Origin: Phycisphaerales bacterium
GTDB taxonomy: Bacteria; Planctomycetota; Phycisphaerae; Phycisphaerales; SM1A02
Assembly: GCA_013003065.1 (NCBI GenBank)
Contig: JABDLI010000024.1
Coordinates: forward strand, 1-51,089
DNA: 51,089 nucleotides
Direction of reading: 5' to 3'
The position numbers were made by a program, and so were the translations under genes. The notes under the pieces are model-generated. The model was given only the letters and a program-made list of their open reading frames with translations. It had not been told where the DNA came from and made no database searches. Below are positions 1-8,603 of the stretch, piece by piece; the first letter of the stretch is position 1, and every line of letters begins with the position of its first letter.

Positions 1-7
1 AGTGACA

Positions 8-35
8 TTGACACCCTTGCCGGCCGGACTACACT
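8..35 (+). promoter_or_regulatory. Sigma-70 type promoter of tRNA-Val
   Basis: A perfect -35 hexamer TTGACA (8-13) is followed after 16 nt by TACACT (30-35), a good -10. The predicted transcript would start near 41-43, a few bases before the mature tRNA 5' end at 49. It is one of the few housekeeping-consensus promoters visible in the window. Confidence 0.75.
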
Positions 36-48
36 TCACCTGATCTCA

Positions 49-122
49 GGGCCATTGGCGCAGTTGGCTAGCGCGCTTGTATGACACACAAGAGGTCACT
101 GGTTCAAGTCCAGTATGGCCCA
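49..122 (+). tRNA. tRNA-Val (anticodon GAC)
   Basis: A full cloverleaf can be drawn. The acceptor stem is GGGCCAT (49-55) with ATGGCCC (115-121) and discriminator A122. The anticodon stem is CTTGT (76-80) with ACAAG (88-92), enclosing loop ATGACAC, so the anticodon is GAC (83-85), reading valine GUC/GUU codons. The T-arm contains GGTTCAAGTCC. The 3' CCA is not encoded, so it must be added by CCA-adding enzyme. Confidence 0.95.
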
Positions 123-127
123 CTACG

Positions 128-160
128 CAAGGCTGCCCGCGGCGGGCAGCCTTGCTTCGT
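128..160 (+). terminator. Hairpin terminator after tRNA-Val
   Basis: A near-perfect inverted repeat (arms 128-140 and 142-154, core GGCTGCCC/GGGCAGCC) lies 6 nt after the tRNA and is followed by a T-enriched stretch (CTTCGTTTCTGTCTT). The hairpin is strong. The T-tract is interrupted, so termination strength is uncertain. Confidence 0.6.
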
Positions 161-169
161 TTCTGTCTT

Positions 170-253
170 GAGCGCTCCGTAGGGCCCTCCGGGCCCACAC
201 TCGCTCTTGCACGCCCGCGCCGGGTTTGACCCGGCGGGGCTGAGCGGGGGTGT
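170..253. repeat. Dispersed intergenic repeat, copy A
   Basis: It begins GAGCGCTCCGT, contains a GGGCC-type hairpin, then CACACTCGCTCTT, CACGCCCGCGCCGG and CCCGGCGGGGCTGAGCGGGGG. The same order of blocks recurs at 18685-18767, with shorter or degraded versions at 289-327 and about 8604-8645. All copies are in non-coding DNA. No transposase is nearby. Confidence 0.75.
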
Positions 254-288
254 TGCGGACACACGCGCGACCAGCGGTGCCGGCATCC

Positions 289-327
289 GAGCGCTCCGTT
301 CGGCCCGTCCGGGCCGACACTCGCTCT
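289..327. repeat. Dispersed repeat, copy C (truncated)
   Basis: GAGCGCTCCGTT followed by a GGCCCG...CGGGCC hairpin and GACACTCGCTCT matches the first half of copy A, in the same orientation and only 35 bp beyond it. The second half of the element is missing. Confidence 0.6.
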
Positions 328-363
328 CTCGCTGGCGTTCGTTTGCGTGACGTCCGATCGTCG

Positions 364-1671
364 CTACGCGCACGGTCCCCACACCGACAGCACTGCGAGC
401 AGATCCGCGAAACCGACCGCACCGTCGCCGTCGAGGTCCTCCGGACACGCTCCGCATGCGCCCCAGGTAGACAGCACGCTGAGCAGGTCGCCGAAGTCGA
501 CGGCGCCGTTGCCGTCGATGTCGGCCGCGCAGGGCGATCCCTGGAACTCGAACGCGCCCATGTCCACCGAGGCGCCGATGACGCGCGCGTCGTCGGCGAG
601 GTCGAGCGGCAGCGGCTCGTCGACGTCACCATCGCCGTCGAGGTCGGTCACGTCGGACGGCAGTCCCGGGAGACTGGCGGCGTCGATGGCGGGCGACCCG
701 GGCTGGAGCCGGTAGTCGCCGTTCTCCGCGTCGACGAACATCGGGTCCGCATCGTTGACAAGGCTGAACTCGACGATCGGCGGGTCCCCAAACAGCGGCC
801 CTCTGATCGGAGATCCTCCCAGCTCCTCCCACACAATGCAGTTCCTCACGATGGTCCCGTCATCGCCGTATACAGCTGCGGGGCCGGAGTACGGGATGTT
901 CCCCACGAACGTGCAGTTCGTAATGACGCACTTTCCAATGCTGTGCACCCCGGCGCCTTCGTAGCCCCAGTTCCCGGCAAACGTGCAGTTCGTCACCGTG
1001 GCGTAAGCGTCTTGGTTGTTCAGTCCTGGTCCGTTCGCGACGAACGTACAGTTGCTCACGGTCGCACTGCCGCCATAGATGCGCAGGCCACCCTCGAAGT
1101 TGCCGTCGAGCGTGCACCGGACGATCGTGGGGCTGCTGCTGCCGCCATCCGTCATGATCCCAACAGCGTTGTTCGTGAAGGCGCATTGACGGACGGATGG
1201 ACTGCCGCCGGAGCGGATCCACATCCCGTGCTCCGTGAGGCCGTTGAACGTGCAACGGACGACGGTCGGGCTGCTCGTCACGTCCATTCCGGTGCCTCCG
1301 GCCGTGATGAAGAAGCCGCTCAGGACCGTGTCCGGCCCCTCGCCGCTGGTCGCTAAGACCGCCCCCACGAGTGCGTCCGGCCCGTCGATGATGGTGTTCG
1401 ACACGACGTCATCGTCCATCGGGTCCGTGCTCCGCACGGTGATCGCCTTGCCGTTGAAGCCGATGGACCCGAAGTAGGTACCCGGCTCGACGACGACCGT
1501 GTCGCCGTCCAGCGCGGCGTCGATCCCGGACTGGATCGAGCAGAAGGGGTCCTCGGGCGTCCCCGTGCCGGGACCCGGGCAGGCATCGTCGTCGACGTGC
1601 CAGGTGGTCTGGGCGGCCGCATGGGCGGCGAGGAGAAGAACGGTGAGGACTGTGATCGTGACCTTGGACAT
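364..1671 (-). CDS. Secreted right-handed beta-helix protein with C-terminal dockerin-like tail
   Basis: The product is 435 residues. It starts with a Sec signal peptide (hydrophobic residues 6-18, AHAAAQ cleavage region near residue 20). The body shows the parallel beta-helix entry motif IQSGIDAALDGDTVVVEPGT, found in pectate-lyase-fold surface proteins, then rung-like repeats built on 'VVRCTF' and 'VTNCTF'. Residues 381-435 are two EF-hand-like dockerin halves (DIDGNGAVDF and DLDGDGAVGF), each ending in DLL-VLS-WG-C. No catalytic residues are evident, so a structural or glycan-binding role is inferred. The start ATG has GGAG about 13 nt upstream. It lies 89 bp downstream of a kinase gene and probably has its own promoter (1708-1744). 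Confidence 0.85.
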   Translation of the reverse strand: MSKVTITVLTVLLLAAHAAAQTTWHVDDDACPGPGTGTPEDPFCSIQSGIDAALDGDTVVVEPGTYFGSIGFNGKAITVRSTDPMDDDVVSNTIIDGPDALVGAVLATSGEGPDTVLSGFFITAGGTGMDVTSSPTVVRCTFNGLTEHGMWIRSGGSPSVRQCAFTNNAVGIMTDGGSSSPTIVRCTLDGNFEGGLRIYGGSATVSNCTFVANGPGLNNQDAYATVTNCTFAGNWGYEGAGVHSIGKCVITNCTFVGNIPYSGPAAVYGDDGTIVRNCIVWEELGGSPIRGPLFGDPPIVEFSLVNDADPMFVDAENGDYRLQPGSPAIDAASLPGLPSDVTDLDGDGDVDEPLPLDLADDARVIGASVDMGAFEFQGSPCAADIDGNGAVDFGDLLSVLSTWGACGACPEDLDGDGAVGFADLLAVLSVWGPCA

Positions 1672-1707
1672 CTCGGGTATCTCCGGTTCGAGGTCGGCTG
1701 ATACTGA

Positions 1708-1744
1708 CAAGCCGACGTCGCGGGCGGTCCGAGACCACGGTTTC
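1708..1744 (-). promoter_or_regulatory. Candidate promoter element shared with 14284-14320
   Basis: Read on the minus strand, GAAACC is separated by 21 nt from CGTCGGCTTG. The same two blocks with the identical 21-nt spacing lie upstream of the FG-GAP gene starting at 14228. The element ends 36 bp before the beta-helix start codon. GAAACC resembles the GGAAC-type -35 of some ECF promoters, but the spacing is longer than usual. Confidence 0.4.
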
Positions 1745-1760
1745 CGGTTTGTTCTCTCGA

Positions 1761-4181
1761 TCAGCGAGCGAGCTCGGCGGCCCGTGCCCCGGCCCGTGAG
1801 GCCACCTCGTACCAGCGATCGCTGCGGCCCTCGCGGGCCAGCATCGATTCCGCGATCGCGTCGACGAACTCCGTCATCGTCATGGCGTCGATGCCCAACT
1901 CCAACTCGTCGAGGATCTCGGGCTGGTCGAGCAGGTGGACCACGGACGCGTTGTGCTCGAAGCCGGCCAGCCGAAGGAGCAAGAGCCCACGGCGTATCTC
2001 GAGCAGCGGGTGGTTCGCCGCGTCGAGCGTGCGGAGGCCGCGGTTTCCGGCCGTCACGCTCTCCGCGATGCGGTCCCGATCCGCCGCGCGGCCGCGCTGG
2101 ACGAGGGCGTCGCCGAGCAGGCCGACGGAGTCGTGGACGAACCAGCCGACATAGCCGCTGTACACGACTTCGTCGATCAGCCGCTCGGCGACCTCGACCC
2201 GGCGGTTTGCATCGGGGTCGGGGCACCGCGCCGCCAACCAAAGCGCGACGCCCCGCAGGCGACTCCTCATCAGCGACGGCTCGAGCCCATCGAGGATCTC
2301 CACCGCGGCCTGCGCGTATGGCCTGCTCGCATCGCCGAACACGTTCTCCAGGTACGTAAGCATGTAGATCAGGTACAGGCTCGTCAGACCGCCAAAGGCG
2401 GTGCGATCGGGTGTGCCCGCGTACGCCGACAGCACACGATCGAGATGCTGCTGCTGCACGGCGGGCGGTGGCGGTGCGTTCTGGACGATGAGGTCCGACC
2501 GCATGTCGCGCATGGCCGCTGAGAGCGACGGCGCGTGCTCGCCCATCACGGCCTCGATCTCGTCGAGCACGGCGAGATACCAGCGCGCCGACTCCGACTC
2601 GTCGCCGCCCAGCTCGCGCACCCCGACGTTGATCTGGCTCATCACCTCGATGAGACCGGAGCGGATGAACCCGTCGCGGTCCGGCATGACGCTCATGAGC
2701 TCGTACGCACGCTGCAGGTGTGGCTGCGCGACGTCATACGCACCGAGCTGTGTGTACACGTCGCCCAGCAGACGCTGTACGTCGATCGTGGCCTGCTCGC
2801 TGAAAGCGAACCGATCGTCGGCCTGAGCGCTCGCGGTGTCGATCGTCCTCCGAACGGCCGCGGAGTCCTCCGGGGCCGCACGCGTGAGGGCCCAGACGAG
2901 GAAGTCGGAGCTGAGGCGACCACGCTCCGACTCACGCGACAGGCTCTCGACCACGGACCGAAGCTCTCCTTCGGCCGCCGTGGCCCGGAGGGTCTGCGCC
3001 ACCGTGGCCGCCACGCCCGTAACGAGCAGGAGCGCCGCCGCAGCCGCCCAGCCGACGCCGGTCCGGTTGCGACGCACGAACTTCTTCAATCGGTACGACG
3101 CGCTCGGCGGACCCGCGAGGACCGGCTCGTCGGCGAGATGGCGTCGGACGTCTGCCGCGAGCGCCGACGTCGAGTCGTAGCGGCGTTCGACGTCCTTCTC
3201 CAGGGCTTTGGCGGCGATCCACTCGAGGTCGCCGCGGAGAGCGGGGGCGACCGTGCTCAACCGGGTCGCCTCGTCGTCGTGGATGATCCGTGCGGCGTCG
3301 ACGACCGACCGCTCGCGGACGTCGTGCGGCAGCGCCCCCGTGAGCAGCTCGAAGAGCACGACGCCCAGCGCGTACACGTCGGAGCGCGTGTCGAGCTGAG
3401 TCACGTTGCCCATCACCTGCTCGGGACTCATGTACGGCACCGTGCCGAGAAGCTGACCGACGTCCGTCTGCACGGTGACGGCCTGGATGTCGGCGTCCGT
3501 CACTCGAGCGATGCCGAAGTCGAGCACCTTCACCTGGCCGTCGTCCGTGACGAGGATGTTCGCCGGCTTGAGGTCGCGATGAATCACGCCCTTCTGGTGC
3601 GCGTGGTGGACGGCGTCGCCGACGTCGGCGAAGAGACGCAGCTTCGCCGCGGTGCTCCGGTCGCGTGCGTACTCGAGCAGCGGTGTCCCCCGCACCAGCT
3701 CCATCGCGAAGAAGGGCTGCTCGCCGCTGCCGTTCGCCCGCGCCGTGCCCGCCTCGTAGATCCGGGCGATTCCCGGGTGATCCAGTCGCCCGAGGACCTC
3801 GGCCTCGTTCCGGAACCGCGAGAGCATGCGTTCGGAGATCATCTCCGCCCGCATGACCTTGATCGCGACGGCGCGATGCGGCGACTCCTGTGCGCCCTCG
3901 TACACGACGCCCATGCCACCCGTGCCGATGCATCCGGTGATGCGGTAGCGCCCGATGGTCTCGGGCAGCGGCGCGTCGTCAGGCTCGGTGTCCGGCCGGG
4001 CGACCGGGCTGCGGAGGTAATCCGCCTCGGAGTCCTCGTCGAGACGCAGGAGCGCCTCGACGGCGGTCCGCACGTCCGGATCGGGACAATGCCTGTCGAG
4101 GAACGCGGCGCGCTCCTCGACGGGCAGATCGACGACGGCTTCGAACAGCTCGCGCTTGGTCGACGGCGTGGCGTCGGTCAT
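1761..4181 (-). CDS. Transmembrane Ser/Thr protein kinase (STK1)
   Basis: The product is 806 residues. An N-terminal helical region (1-75) is followed by a Hanks-type kinase domain (about 78-345): glycine loop GTGGMGVV 86-93, ATP lysine K108, catalytic HRDLKPAN 201-208 and DFG 221-223, so it looks active. One membrane segment (about 375-397) leads to a C-terminal domain of about 400 residues with helical, TPR-like character, expected outside the membrane. GGGAGGCGACC precedes the ATG. It begins 23 bp after an FG-GAP dockerin gene on the same strand, so the two are probably co-transcribed. Its paralogues at 8704 and 15520 directly overlap a sigma factor gene. Here the FG-GAP gene separates kinase from ECF1 (6737-7333). 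Confidence 0.95.
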   Translation of the reverse strand: MTDATPSTKRELFEAVVDLPVEERAAFLDRHCPDPDVRTAVEALLRLDEDSEADYLRSPVARPDTEPDDAPLPETIGRYRITGCIGTGGMGVVYEGAQESPHRAVAIKVMRAEMISERMLSRFRNEAEVLGRLDHPGIARIYEAGTARANGSGEQPFFAMELVRGTPLLEYARDRSTAAKLRLFADVGDAVHHAHQKGVIHRDLKPANILVTDDGQVKVLDFGIARVTDADIQAVTVQTDVGQLLGTVPYMSPEQVMGNVTQLDTRSDVYALGVVLFELLTGALPHDVRERSVVDAARIIHDDEATRLSTVAPALRGDLEWIAAKALEKDVERRYDSTSALAADVRRHLADEPVLAGPPSASYRLKKFVRRNRTGVGWAAAAALLLVTGVAATVAQTLRATAAEGELRSVVESLSRESERGRLSSDFLVWALTRAAPEDSAAVRRTIDTASAQADDRFAFSEQATIDVQRLLGDVYTQLGAYDVAQPHLQRAYELMSVMPDRDGFIRSGLIEVMSQINVGVRELGGDESESARWYLAVLDEIEAVMGEHAPSLSAAMRDMRSDLIVQNAPPPPAVQQQHLDRVLSAYAGTPDRTAFGGLTSLYLIYMLTYLENVFGDASRPYAQAAVEILDGLEPSLMRSRLRGVALWLAARCPDPDANRRVEVAERLIDEVVYSGYVGWFVHDSVGLLGDALVQRGRAADRDRIAESVTAGNRGLRTLDAANHPLLEIRRGLLLLRLAGFEHNASVVHLLDQPEILDELELGIDAMTMTEFVDAIAESMLAREGRSDRWYEVASRAGARAAELAR

Positions 4182-4204
4182 GGTCGCCTCCCGCTCTGGG
4201 TTCC

Positions 4205-6598
4205 TCAGGGACATGCACCCCACGCGGAGAGTACCGCGAGCAGGTCGCCGAAGCCCACCGAGCCGTCGCCGTCGAGATCCTCGGGGCACGCCTCGCACGG
4301 GCCCCAGGACGACAGCACCGCGAGCAGGTCGCCGAACCCGACGTCGCCGCTGCCGTCGAGGTCGGCCGGGCAGGGCTCGCCTGCACACAAGTTCAGGTGC
4401 ACCGTGGTCTGATACACGTTGTTGCCGCTGACCGCGAAGTCGACCGCGCCGTTGGCGTCGAAGTCCGCCGCGGCGATCGACCACGAGCTCAGCGCGCTGT
4501 TGACGCGGATCGGCGTCTCGAGGCCGCCGTCGCCGGTGCCCGGGAATACGAAGGTGGCCGCGTCGTTGAGGAGCGTCCCGGCCACGTCGATCGCGCCGTC
4601 GCCGTCGAAGTCGGCGACCGCCAGGTCACCGAACCAGGCCTCGCCTGGTGCGCCGAAGACGTCCATCGGGTCGAAGAAGCCGTCACCGGTGCCGCGGTAG
4701 ACCGCAACGAGGGGAGTGATGGCCCCGTCGTCATCTTCGTCACCGGCGCCCAGGAGCACATCCGCCGCGCCGTCCTCATTGACGTCGGCGCACGCAATGG
4801 CGAAGACGACGTCCGGGGCGGCGAACGACTTCAGCGCACCGAACGTGCCGTCGCCGTTGCCGAGGCGCCGCGTGAAGAACTCTTCAAGATGACCGAGGTG
4901 CTGCGTCGCCAGCAGATCGAGATGACCATCGCCGTCGAGGTCGGCCACGGCAAGGCGACGATTGCCGAGGTACAGGGTCTCGGCGTCGGCGAAGCTCCCG
5001 TCACCGTTGCCGCGCCGGATCTGGATGTCGGAGGTCTCGTAGTGCGCCACGATGAGGTCGAGGTTGCCGTCCTCGTCCAGATCCGCCAGCGCGACATCCC
5101 ATGGGAACGCGTCGGTCGTATATGCCTCGGCGATCGTCAGCGTTCCATCGCCGGTGTTGCGAAGGACCTGGACCACCCCCGGGCTCACCCCCCGGTAGGC
5201 AGACACCACCGCGTCGATGTCGCCATCGTCGTCGACGTCGCCCGCGGCGAGGCCGTACATGAACGGGGCCCACGTCTCGTCGAGCGCGAAGGTCGTCGGT
5301 GTCTCGAACGTGCCGTCACCGCGCCCGAGCGCGAGCCACAGGGCATTCATGCCAAAATCGTTCAACGCCAGAAGGTCCGCGATGCCGTCGCCGTTCATGT
5401 CGGCGGTCGCGCTCGCCTTGCCGCGGCCCATGGCCAGGGCCGGCAGTCCGTCGAGGGTGCCGTCACCACGGCCCGTGAGGACGTCGTACCCGGAACCGTG
5501 GATGACGAGGTCGTCGATGCCGTCGGCGTTCATGTCCGCGACGGCCTGGCACGCCGGACCCCATGTGTGGGCGTACGTCGGGCCCTTCGCCAGGCCGGGA
5601 TCGCCGACGCCGGTGGATCCCACGAGCAGATCCACCGTGCCCCCCGGCGAGAATAATCTGACCGCGAGGTCGGTGTACGCATCGCCGTCGAGGTCGATCG
5701 ACGAGAGCCTGGACGGCACAGCGGCCGGAAACGAGATCGTCGCACCGGGGGCGAACGTGCCGTCCCCGCCGCCCACGAGGGTGGAGACCGTCGAATCCAA
5801 CACTTCCACGATCGCGAGATCAGTGATCCCGTCGCCGTCGAAATCACCAACCTCGACATCGACGGGCCCGTCGCCCACGGCCACGTCGGGGAGGGGCGCG
5901 AAGGTGCCATCTCCGAGATTCATCAGCACCGAGAGGTCGTCGCTCTCGATGTTGGCCGTGACGAGATCGACATCGCCGTCGAGGTCGGCGTCCAGGGCCG
6001 CGATAGCCAAGGGGCCGGCCCCCGTCGGATACACGAGCGGTGGCGCGAACGTCCCGTCGCCGTTGCCGTGGAGGACGCCGATGGTCCCCCCGGGGCCATC
6101 CGTGATGACGAGATCCAGGGCGCCGTCCGCGTTCGTGTCGACGGCCATGATGTTGAATCCGGTGTCGTAGATCGGGGCGCCGAAGTCGAGCTGGCCCCAG
6201 GGCTCGAACGTTCCGTCGCCGAGACCGCGGTGCAGAGACGTTCCGCCCGTATCCGGATTGCCGCCGAGGGCCAGGTCAACGTGGCCATCGGCGTCGAAGT
6301 CGCCTGCGGCGATACCGCGACTCCGTTCCGGCGTCTCGGAGAGGAGGATCGTCGGGGGTGCGTCCCCGTTGTTGAGGAGGACGGAGAAACCCGAGTTGAG
6401 GCTGATGGCGGCGGTGTCGATGTCCCCGTCGCCGTCGAAATCGGCGGTCGCAAGGCGAAGAGCGTCATCGTGCTCGTATTCGAGAAAGTCGAGCCCCTCG
6501 AACATGGTGTCCCAGCTGCATGCCTGGGCCCGGGCCGTGGTCGTGGCGCCGAGCAGGGCGAGGGTCGAGGCGAGGGCGGCGGCGTGGATGGGTCGCAT
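4205..6598 (-). CDS. Secreted FG-GAP/VCBS propeller protein with dockerin-like tail
   Basis: The product is 797 residues with a signal peptide (MRPIHAAALASTLALLG, then ARA-QA). Most of it is about a dozen FG-GAP/VCBS repeats (D-D-GD-D Ca-binding loops such as DFDGDGDID, with GNGDGTF spacers), an integrin-type beta-propeller fold. Residues about 743-797 are two dockerin-like halves (DLDGSGDVGF and DLDGDGSVGF) with bracketing cysteines. GGAGG lies 9 nt before the chosen ATG at 6598; an upstream in-frame start would lack a proper signal peptide. The gene lies between ECF1 and STK1, an unusual position discussed in the findings. Calcium binding and an extracellular adhesion or matrix role are inferred from family knowledge. 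Confidence 0.9.
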   Translation of the reverse strand: MRPIHAAALASTLALLGATTTARAQACSWDTMFEGLDFLEYEHDDALRLATADFDGDGDIDTAAISLNSGFSVLLNNGDAPPTILLSETPERSRGIAAGDFDADGHVDLALGGNPDTGGTSLHRGLGDGTFEPWGQLDFGAPIYDTGFNIMAVDTNADGALDLVITDGPGGTIGVLHGNGDGTFAPPLVYPTGAGPLAIAALDADLDGDVDLVTANIESDDLSVLMNLGDGTFAPLPDVAVGDGPVDVEVGDFDGDGITDLAIVEVLDSTVSTLVGGGDGTFAPGATISFPAAVPSRLSSIDLDGDAYTDLAVRLFSPGGTVDLLVGSTGVGDPGLAKGPTYAHTWGPACQAVADMNADGIDDLVIHGSGYDVLTGRGDGTLDGLPALAMGRGKASATADMNGDGIADLLALNDFGMNALWLALGRGDGTFETPTTFALDETWAPFMYGLAAGDVDDDGDIDAVVSAYRGVSPGVVQVLRNTGDGTLTIAEAYTTDAFPWDVALADLDEDGNLDLIVAHYETSDIQIRRGNGDGSFADAETLYLGNRRLAVADLDGDGHLDLLATQHLGHLEEFFTRRLGNGDGTFGALKSFAAPDVVFAIACADVNEDGAADVLLGAGDEDDDGAITPLVAVYRGTGDGFFDPMDVFGAPGEAWFGDLAVADFDGDGAIDVAGTLLNDAATFVFPGTGDGGLETPIRVNSALSSWSIAAADFDANGAVDFAVSGNNVYQTTVHLNLCAGEPCPADLDGSGDVGFGDLLAVLSSWGPCEACPEDLDGDGSVGFGDLLAVLSAWGACP

Positions 6599-6736
6599 GG
6601 GTGATGCCTCCTTCGTGCCCCGTTCTGGGGCGGGCACTCCATCAGCCGCCATCGGCGCGCACGAGGGACCAGGCGCAAGGCGAAGATAGCCGGAGCCGGT
6701 CCGGGGCGGGGTGATGGGAGGGCTCTGCGCATGGCC

Positions 6737-7333
6737 CTACGCCCCGTCGCCGGGGGGGGCACCCATCGCGTTCTGCAGCCACGCCTGGGCGTACCGCCAA
6801 CGCCGCTTGATCGTGGTGCCCGAGATCCCGAGGACCGCGGCGGTTTCCTCCACGGTCAGCCCGGAGAAGAAGCGGAGCATGACGACCTGGGCGACTTCGG
6901 GATCCTCGCACTCGAGAGAGCGAAGAGCCTCGTCGAGCGCGAGCATGTCTTCGACCGGCTCCTCGATCGCGCCCGGCAGCGCCTCGACGTCGCCGGCGCG
7001 GCGTCGATCGCCACCACGCTTGAGCCGACCCTTGCGCCGCGCCTGCTCGACGAGGAGGTCGCGCATGGCGCGTGAAGCCGCGAAGAAGAAGTGGCGGCGT
7101 CCGTCCCACTCCGGGTCGATGTCGCCGCCCACACGGAGGTACGCCTCGTGCACGAGCGCCGTCGCCTGCAGCGTGTGTCCGGCCGGCTGGTTCGCCATCA
7201 TCGAGCCCGCGAGCTTGCGGAGCTCGTCGTAGACCAGGGGCAGGAGACGCTCGGCCGCGCCGTCGTCGCCGGCGGCGGCGTCTGCGAGGACCTTTGTGAC
7301 ATCGTGTCTGGTCGATCCGCCCACGAGGTCCAT
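6737..7333 (-). CDS. ECF-type RNA polymerase sigma factor, TIGR02999 / PF07638 family (ECF1)
   Basis: The product is 198 residues. Region 2 carries LLPLVYDELRKLAGSMM and ATALVHEAYLRV, with HFFFAASRAMRDLLVEQARR, the family hallmarks. Region 4 is GLTVEETAAVLGISGTTIKR, a helix-turn-helix for -35 recognition. The start at MDLVGG was chosen because the two paralogues start with MDLVATP. There is no Shine-Dalgarno sequence in front of the ATG. The partner kinase in this family is normally the adjacent gene; here STK1 is reached only after an intervening FG-GAP gene. Confidence 0.9.
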   Translation of the reverse strand: MDLVGGSTRHDVTKVLADAAAGDDGAAERLLPLVYDELRKLAGSMMANQPAGHTLQATALVHEAYLRVGGDIDPEWDGRRHFFFAASRAMRDLLVEQARRKGRLKRGGDRRRAGDVEALPGAIEEPVEDMLALDEALRSLECEDPEVAQVVMLRFFSGLTVEETAAVLGISGTTIKRRWRYAQAWLQNAMGAPPGDGA

Positions 7334-7375
7334 CCTAGCGGACCGTGGACTGTGCCCCGGACTGAGAAACACGCT

Positions 7376-7416
7376 TGGACTGCAACAGATGCGTGCTACT
7401 GCAACACTTGCAAGAG
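7376..7416 (-). promoter_or_regulatory. Paired GTTGCA boxes upstream of ECF1
   Basis: On the minus strand two GTTGCA boxes occur 19 nt apart (start to start), the nearer one beginning about 53 nt before the ATG at 7333. ECF2 has GTTGCA and GTCGCA with the same 19-nt spacing and nearly the same distance (55 nt). Three GGACTG direct repeats also lie between 7345 and 7381 on the plus strand. An operator or promoter role is inferred from paralogue conservation. Confidence 0.35.
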
Positions 7417-7540
7417 CCCGAATCCGCCTCTACGCTCCAGAAACCGAGGATCTGAGCCAAACTCGTCGCGCATCGACGGATCGTCGCGACGTGAGCCGCT
7501 ACGCCCTCTGTCGTGTCTGCCCTTTCCATCAAGACGATCA

Positions 7541-7996
7541 TCAAGAGGACGCGCGGCGCGTATTGGGCTCACGAGCCCGGCCGATGTCGTTACTCCCCTC
7601 TCTGCGGCCCTCTCGCGGCCCTCTGCGTTTCAATATTCCGATCCCTGCGAATGACGTGCGATCAGCGTCGGATCCGTCGGGCGCGTCGCCCGCCGGTGTT
7701 CGCGGAGAGCTGCACTCGGGGCATCGGCGCTGGTCCGCAATGAGACGATGGCCACACGCCGCACAACGTCCCCGGCACCGACGCCAGCGTCGGCGGACGG
7801 ATCCGAGCAGAGCGGCCACTGCGTAGAAGATCGCGGCGGCGATTAGCGTGTCCAGCAGGAGGCCTCGCCAGATCGGGAAGTAGGGTCGGCGGCCGTCGCC
7901 CACCCTCACTCCGCCGTTCACTCGACTGGTTGCGGTTGCGGAGTCTCGTGCGACGACGGTGTGGGTCGTCCGCAGCACTCGGGCCCGCCAAGGCAA
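7541..7996 (-). CDS. Zinc-ribbon membrane protein, probably N-terminally truncated
   Basis: The reading frame encodes 151 residues. The recognisable part is YFPIWRGLLLDTLIAAAIFY, a membrane segment, followed by a basic stretch and a four-cysteine zinc ribbon (CAACGHRL...CPEC). This arrangement is common in small planctomycete membrane proteins of unknown function. Full-length relatives usually have an additional N-terminal membrane helix. Here the only start is a TTG at 7996 with no ribosome site, just after an in-frame stop, and a hydrophobic HIRMVIVFALAG sits in a different frame upstream. That suggests a truncated or frameshifted copy. It lies 55 bp beyond the NTF2-like gene on the same strand. 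Confidence 0.45.
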   Translation of the reverse strand: MPWRARVLRTTHTVVARDSATATSRVNGGVRVGDGRRPYFPIWRGLLLDTLIAAAIFYAVAALLGSVRRRWRRCRGRCAACGHRLIADQRRCPECSSPRTPAGDAPDGSDADRTSFAGIGILKRRGPREGRREGSNDIGRAREPNTRRASS

Positions 7997-8051
7997 AGAC
8001 GATCACCATCCTGATGTGTCGCCGGGCCGATGGACGCATGGCAGGACGCGC

Positions 8052-8426
8052 TCAGCGGTGCATGTGGAAGACCTTATTCATGATCTTCCACTCGCCGTCG
8101 ACGAGCAGCAGCGTGAACAGGTCGGTGAAACGGTGGCCGGTCCAGTTGTCGGCTTCGAGGCGGGCCATCGCGACCGTGCCGTGAACCTCGATGCTCGCGA
8201 TCCGCGCGTCGAGTTCCGTCGCCGGGCCATTCTGGTCGTTCCAGTCGAAGAGCCCCTGAATGGGTCCGGCGAAGAACTCGTCGCCGACGTAGCCGAAGAT
8301 CGTCGCGTCGGGGTGGAACGCCGGCCTCATGTCGTCGCCGCGGCCCGACCTGGCGCCGTCGATGTAGTGCTGGATCGTCCGAACGATCGCCTCGTGCGCT
8401 TCCGTCTTGGATGTCGCCGTGGTCAC
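8052..8426 (-). CDS. NTF2/SnoaL-like (lumazine-binding-type) protein
   Basis: The product is 124 residues. The sequence has the cone-shaped NTF2 fold signature: an N-terminal helix (AIVRTIQHYIDGARSGRGDD), then MRPAFHPDATIFGY, and strands ending FTLLLVDGEWKIMNKVFHMH, typical of the 'nuclear transport factor 2 family / putative lumazine-binding' proteins (PF12893). These are small cytoplasmic ligand-binding or isomerase-like proteins, and the ligand cannot be read from sequence. The start is GTG at 8426 with an excellent GGAGG 8 nt upstream. It lies 277 bp downstream of STK2 on the same strand, and the gap carries a degenerate repeat copy. Confidence 0.8.
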   Translation of the reverse strand: MTTATSKTEAHEAIVRTIQHYIDGARSGRGDDMRPAFHPDATIFGYVGDEFFAGPIQGLFDWNDQNGPATELDARIASIEVHGTVAMARLEADNWTGHRFTDLFTLLLVDGEWKIMNKVFHMHR

Positions 8427-8603
8427 GGGGTCGCCTCCTTTCGTGTGCTGCCGACTCGACCAACGGCCATGATACTGAGCTCGGCAATCTGGACCGCGAC
8501 GAACGGCAGCTTCCCGTCCGCAGTTGCTCCGCCCCCTGTCATATCACACCCGTTCCCCTGGGGCGTCCGATTGTCGGCTTGCGCGCGCCGGTGGCTGCCT
8601 CGC

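Noticed and set aside
1672-2241. Upstream extension of the beta-helix gene to form a 625-codon frame.
   Set aside because: The extra part overlaps the kinase gene, and the signal peptide begins exactly at the ATG at 1671.
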